This document shows, one piece after another, positions 8,052 to 9,099 of a DNA stretch of 9,099 bases (positions within the stretch are counted from its first letter, which is position 1; each line of letters begins with the position of its first letter). A program made the translations under genes and the position numbers. Origin of the DNA: DASROJ01 sp035646975. Lineage in GTDB: Bacteria > Acidobacteriota > Polarisedimenticolia > JACPZX01 > DASXTC01. Where the stretch lies: NCBI GenBank assembly GCA_035646975.1, contig DASROJ010000288.1, positions 1 through 9,099 of the forward strand, read 5' to 3'. The notes below the pieces were generated by a model. It made no database searches. It saw only the letters and a list, made by a program, of their open reading frames with translations, and was not told the DNA's origin.

Positions 8052-9099
8052 ATGATGAAAAAAGACCTGCGTTATGGCGTCAGAATGCTGGCCAGGGACC
8101 CCGGCTTCACCATCGTGGCGGTGCTCGCCCTTGCGCTGGGCGTCGGAGCTAACACATCGATCTTCAGCCTGGTCAACGCGTTCTTCCTGCGACCGCTGCC
8201 CGTGGAGGACCCTTCGAGCCTCGCCTGGGTGACGGCCCGGGAGCCTGAGACGGCGCGGACCATCAACCCTTCGTACCCGGACTATCTCGACTACATCGAA
8301 AGCGATGAGGGCAGACAGGTCTTCAGCGGCCTGGCCGCCTATCACAACGCGCCGTTCGCCCTGGCGGGCGACGGCCAGCCCGAGCGGGTGCAGGGCCAGA
8401 TCGTCTCTGGAAACTACTTCGCGGTGCTCGGAGTGAAGGCGGCGCTCGGACGCGTCTTCACGGCGGCGGAAGATCAAGTCCCCGGTGCCGCACCCGTGGC
8501 GGTGATCAGTCACGGGCTGTGGAAGCGGCGCTTCGGTTCGGACATGTCGCTTCCCGGACGCACGGTGACGCTCAACGGCCAGCCGTTCAGTCTGCTCGGC
8601 GTCACCCCGGAGGGATTCACCGGCACCGAGCTGGGCGACCCGGCCGAGATCTGGGTCCCCCTGGCGATGCACGAGCAAGCCGCGCCATCGATCGGCAGTC
8701 TTCTCACCGATCGCGGGGCCTCGTGGCTGCGTGTCATCGGCCGGAGACAATCCCATGTCACGCTGGCCCAGGCGCGCGCCGCACTGGAGGTGATCTCGCA
8801 GCGGATCCAGCAGCAGCATCCCGTGGAGCGCCGGGGCGTGACCGCGGTGCTGACCCCGATGTCCGGCGGCCTTCACCCGGCCAATACCGGCGAAGCCGCT
8901 CCGCTGGCCGTCCTGCTGATGGCCGTCGCGGCGCTCGTTCTGCTCATCGCCTGCTCCAACGTGGCGAACCTGCTGCTGGCCCGCGCGGCCTCGCGACGAC
9001 GCGAGATCGGTATCCGGCTTGCGCTGGGGGCCACCCGGTGGCGTCTTGTCCGCCAGCTGCTGACGGAAAGCACGCTGCTGGCGCTGGTCGGTGCGGGCG
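8052..9099 (+). CDS. ADOP-type MacB/FtsX ABC permease 4 (subtype A), 3' end cut by the window
   Basis: N-terminal 349 codons of a fourth duplicated MacB-type permease; the frame is still open at the window end. It begins MMKKDLRYGVRMLARDPG. TM1 is about 17-46 (GVGANTSIFSLVNAFFL), followed by the first extracytoplasmic domain and TM2 with LIACSNVANLLLARAASRR. The coupling segment runs to RQLLTES (residues 334-340) and TM3 begins just before the window ends. The motifs QVFSGLAAY, VSGNYF..LGV and PEGFTGTELG are shared in closely similar form with permease 1, so the two belong to one subtype. The start follows the permease 3 stop by 1 nt and lacks a clear Shine-Dalgarno site. ATG 8052 or ATG 8055 could be used, with almost no effect on the protein. 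By analogy about 450-480 residues lie beyond the window: the rest of the first unit and the whole second unit. If the gene proves shorter, it would be a single-unit permease or a broken copy. Confidence 0.92.
   Translation, partial: MMKKDLRYGVRMLARDPGFTIVAVLALALGVGANTSIFSLVNAFFLRPLPVEDPSSLAWVTAREPETARTINPSYPDYLDYIESDEGRQVFSGLAAYHNAPFALAGDGQPERVQGQIVSGNYFAVLGVKAALGRVFTAAEDQVPGAAPVAVISHGLWKRRFGSDMSLPGRTVTLNGQPFSLLGVTPEGFTGTELGDPAEIWVPLAMHEQAAPSIGSLLTDRGASWLRVIGRRQSHVTLAQARAALEVISQRIQQQHPVERRGVTAVLTPMSGGLHPANTGEAAPLAVLLMAVAALVLLIACSNVANLLLARAASRRREIGIRLALGATRWRLVRQLLTESTLLALVGAG

Noticed and set aside
2436..8055. Terminators or internal promoters in the four gaps.
   Set aside because: The gaps are 11, 25, 8 and 1 nt, too short for a hairpin terminator with a T-run, and I see no convincing promoter sequence.

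Overview
The window is GC-rich coding DNA with almost no intergenic space. It holds five co-oriented (+ strand) genes of an ABC-type export system: one stand-alone MacB-type ATPase and four very large MacB/FtsX-type permeases of the kind known as ADOP ('acidobacterial duplicated orphan permease'). ADOPs are about 800 residues long and consist of two MacB-like permease units fused in tandem. Several such genes in a row, with a separate ATPase and strong G/C preference at third codon positions, suggest Acidobacteriota or a related soil/sediment phylum. No rRNA or other phylogenetic marker is present, so this is an inference from family distribution.

Layout: permease 1 (1-2438, 5' end cut by the window); ABC ATPase (2450-3142); permease 2 (3168-5654, complete, 828 aa); permease 3 (5663-8050, complete, 795 aa); permease 4 (8052 to the window end, 3' end cut). 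The gaps are 11, 25, 8 and 1 nt. No promoter, terminator, tRNA, mobile element or CRISPR array is visible, so the window looks like the interior of one operon that continues on both sides.

Each complete permease has the order TM1 - extracytoplasmic MacB_PCD-like domain - three TM FtsX core - TM5 - second extracytoplasmic domain - three TM FtsX core. One polypeptide can therefore mimic a whole MacB permease dimer. The ATPase has the Walker A, Q-loop, signature, Walker B and H-loop motifs needed for ATP hydrolysis and most likely powers one or more of the permeases. By short motifs, permeases 1 and 4 form one subtype and permeases 2 and 3 another, giving the order A - ATPase - B - B - A. The substrate cannot be read from the sequence. 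A MacA/HlyD-type adaptor or TolC-type outer-membrane protein, if present, lies outside the window.

I see no sign of a wholly new system. The points worth checking are the ratio of one ATPase to at least four pseudo-dimeric permeases, the alternating subtypes, a non-canonical D-loop and signature tail in the ATPase, and the start of permease 4, which appears to depend on translational coupling.
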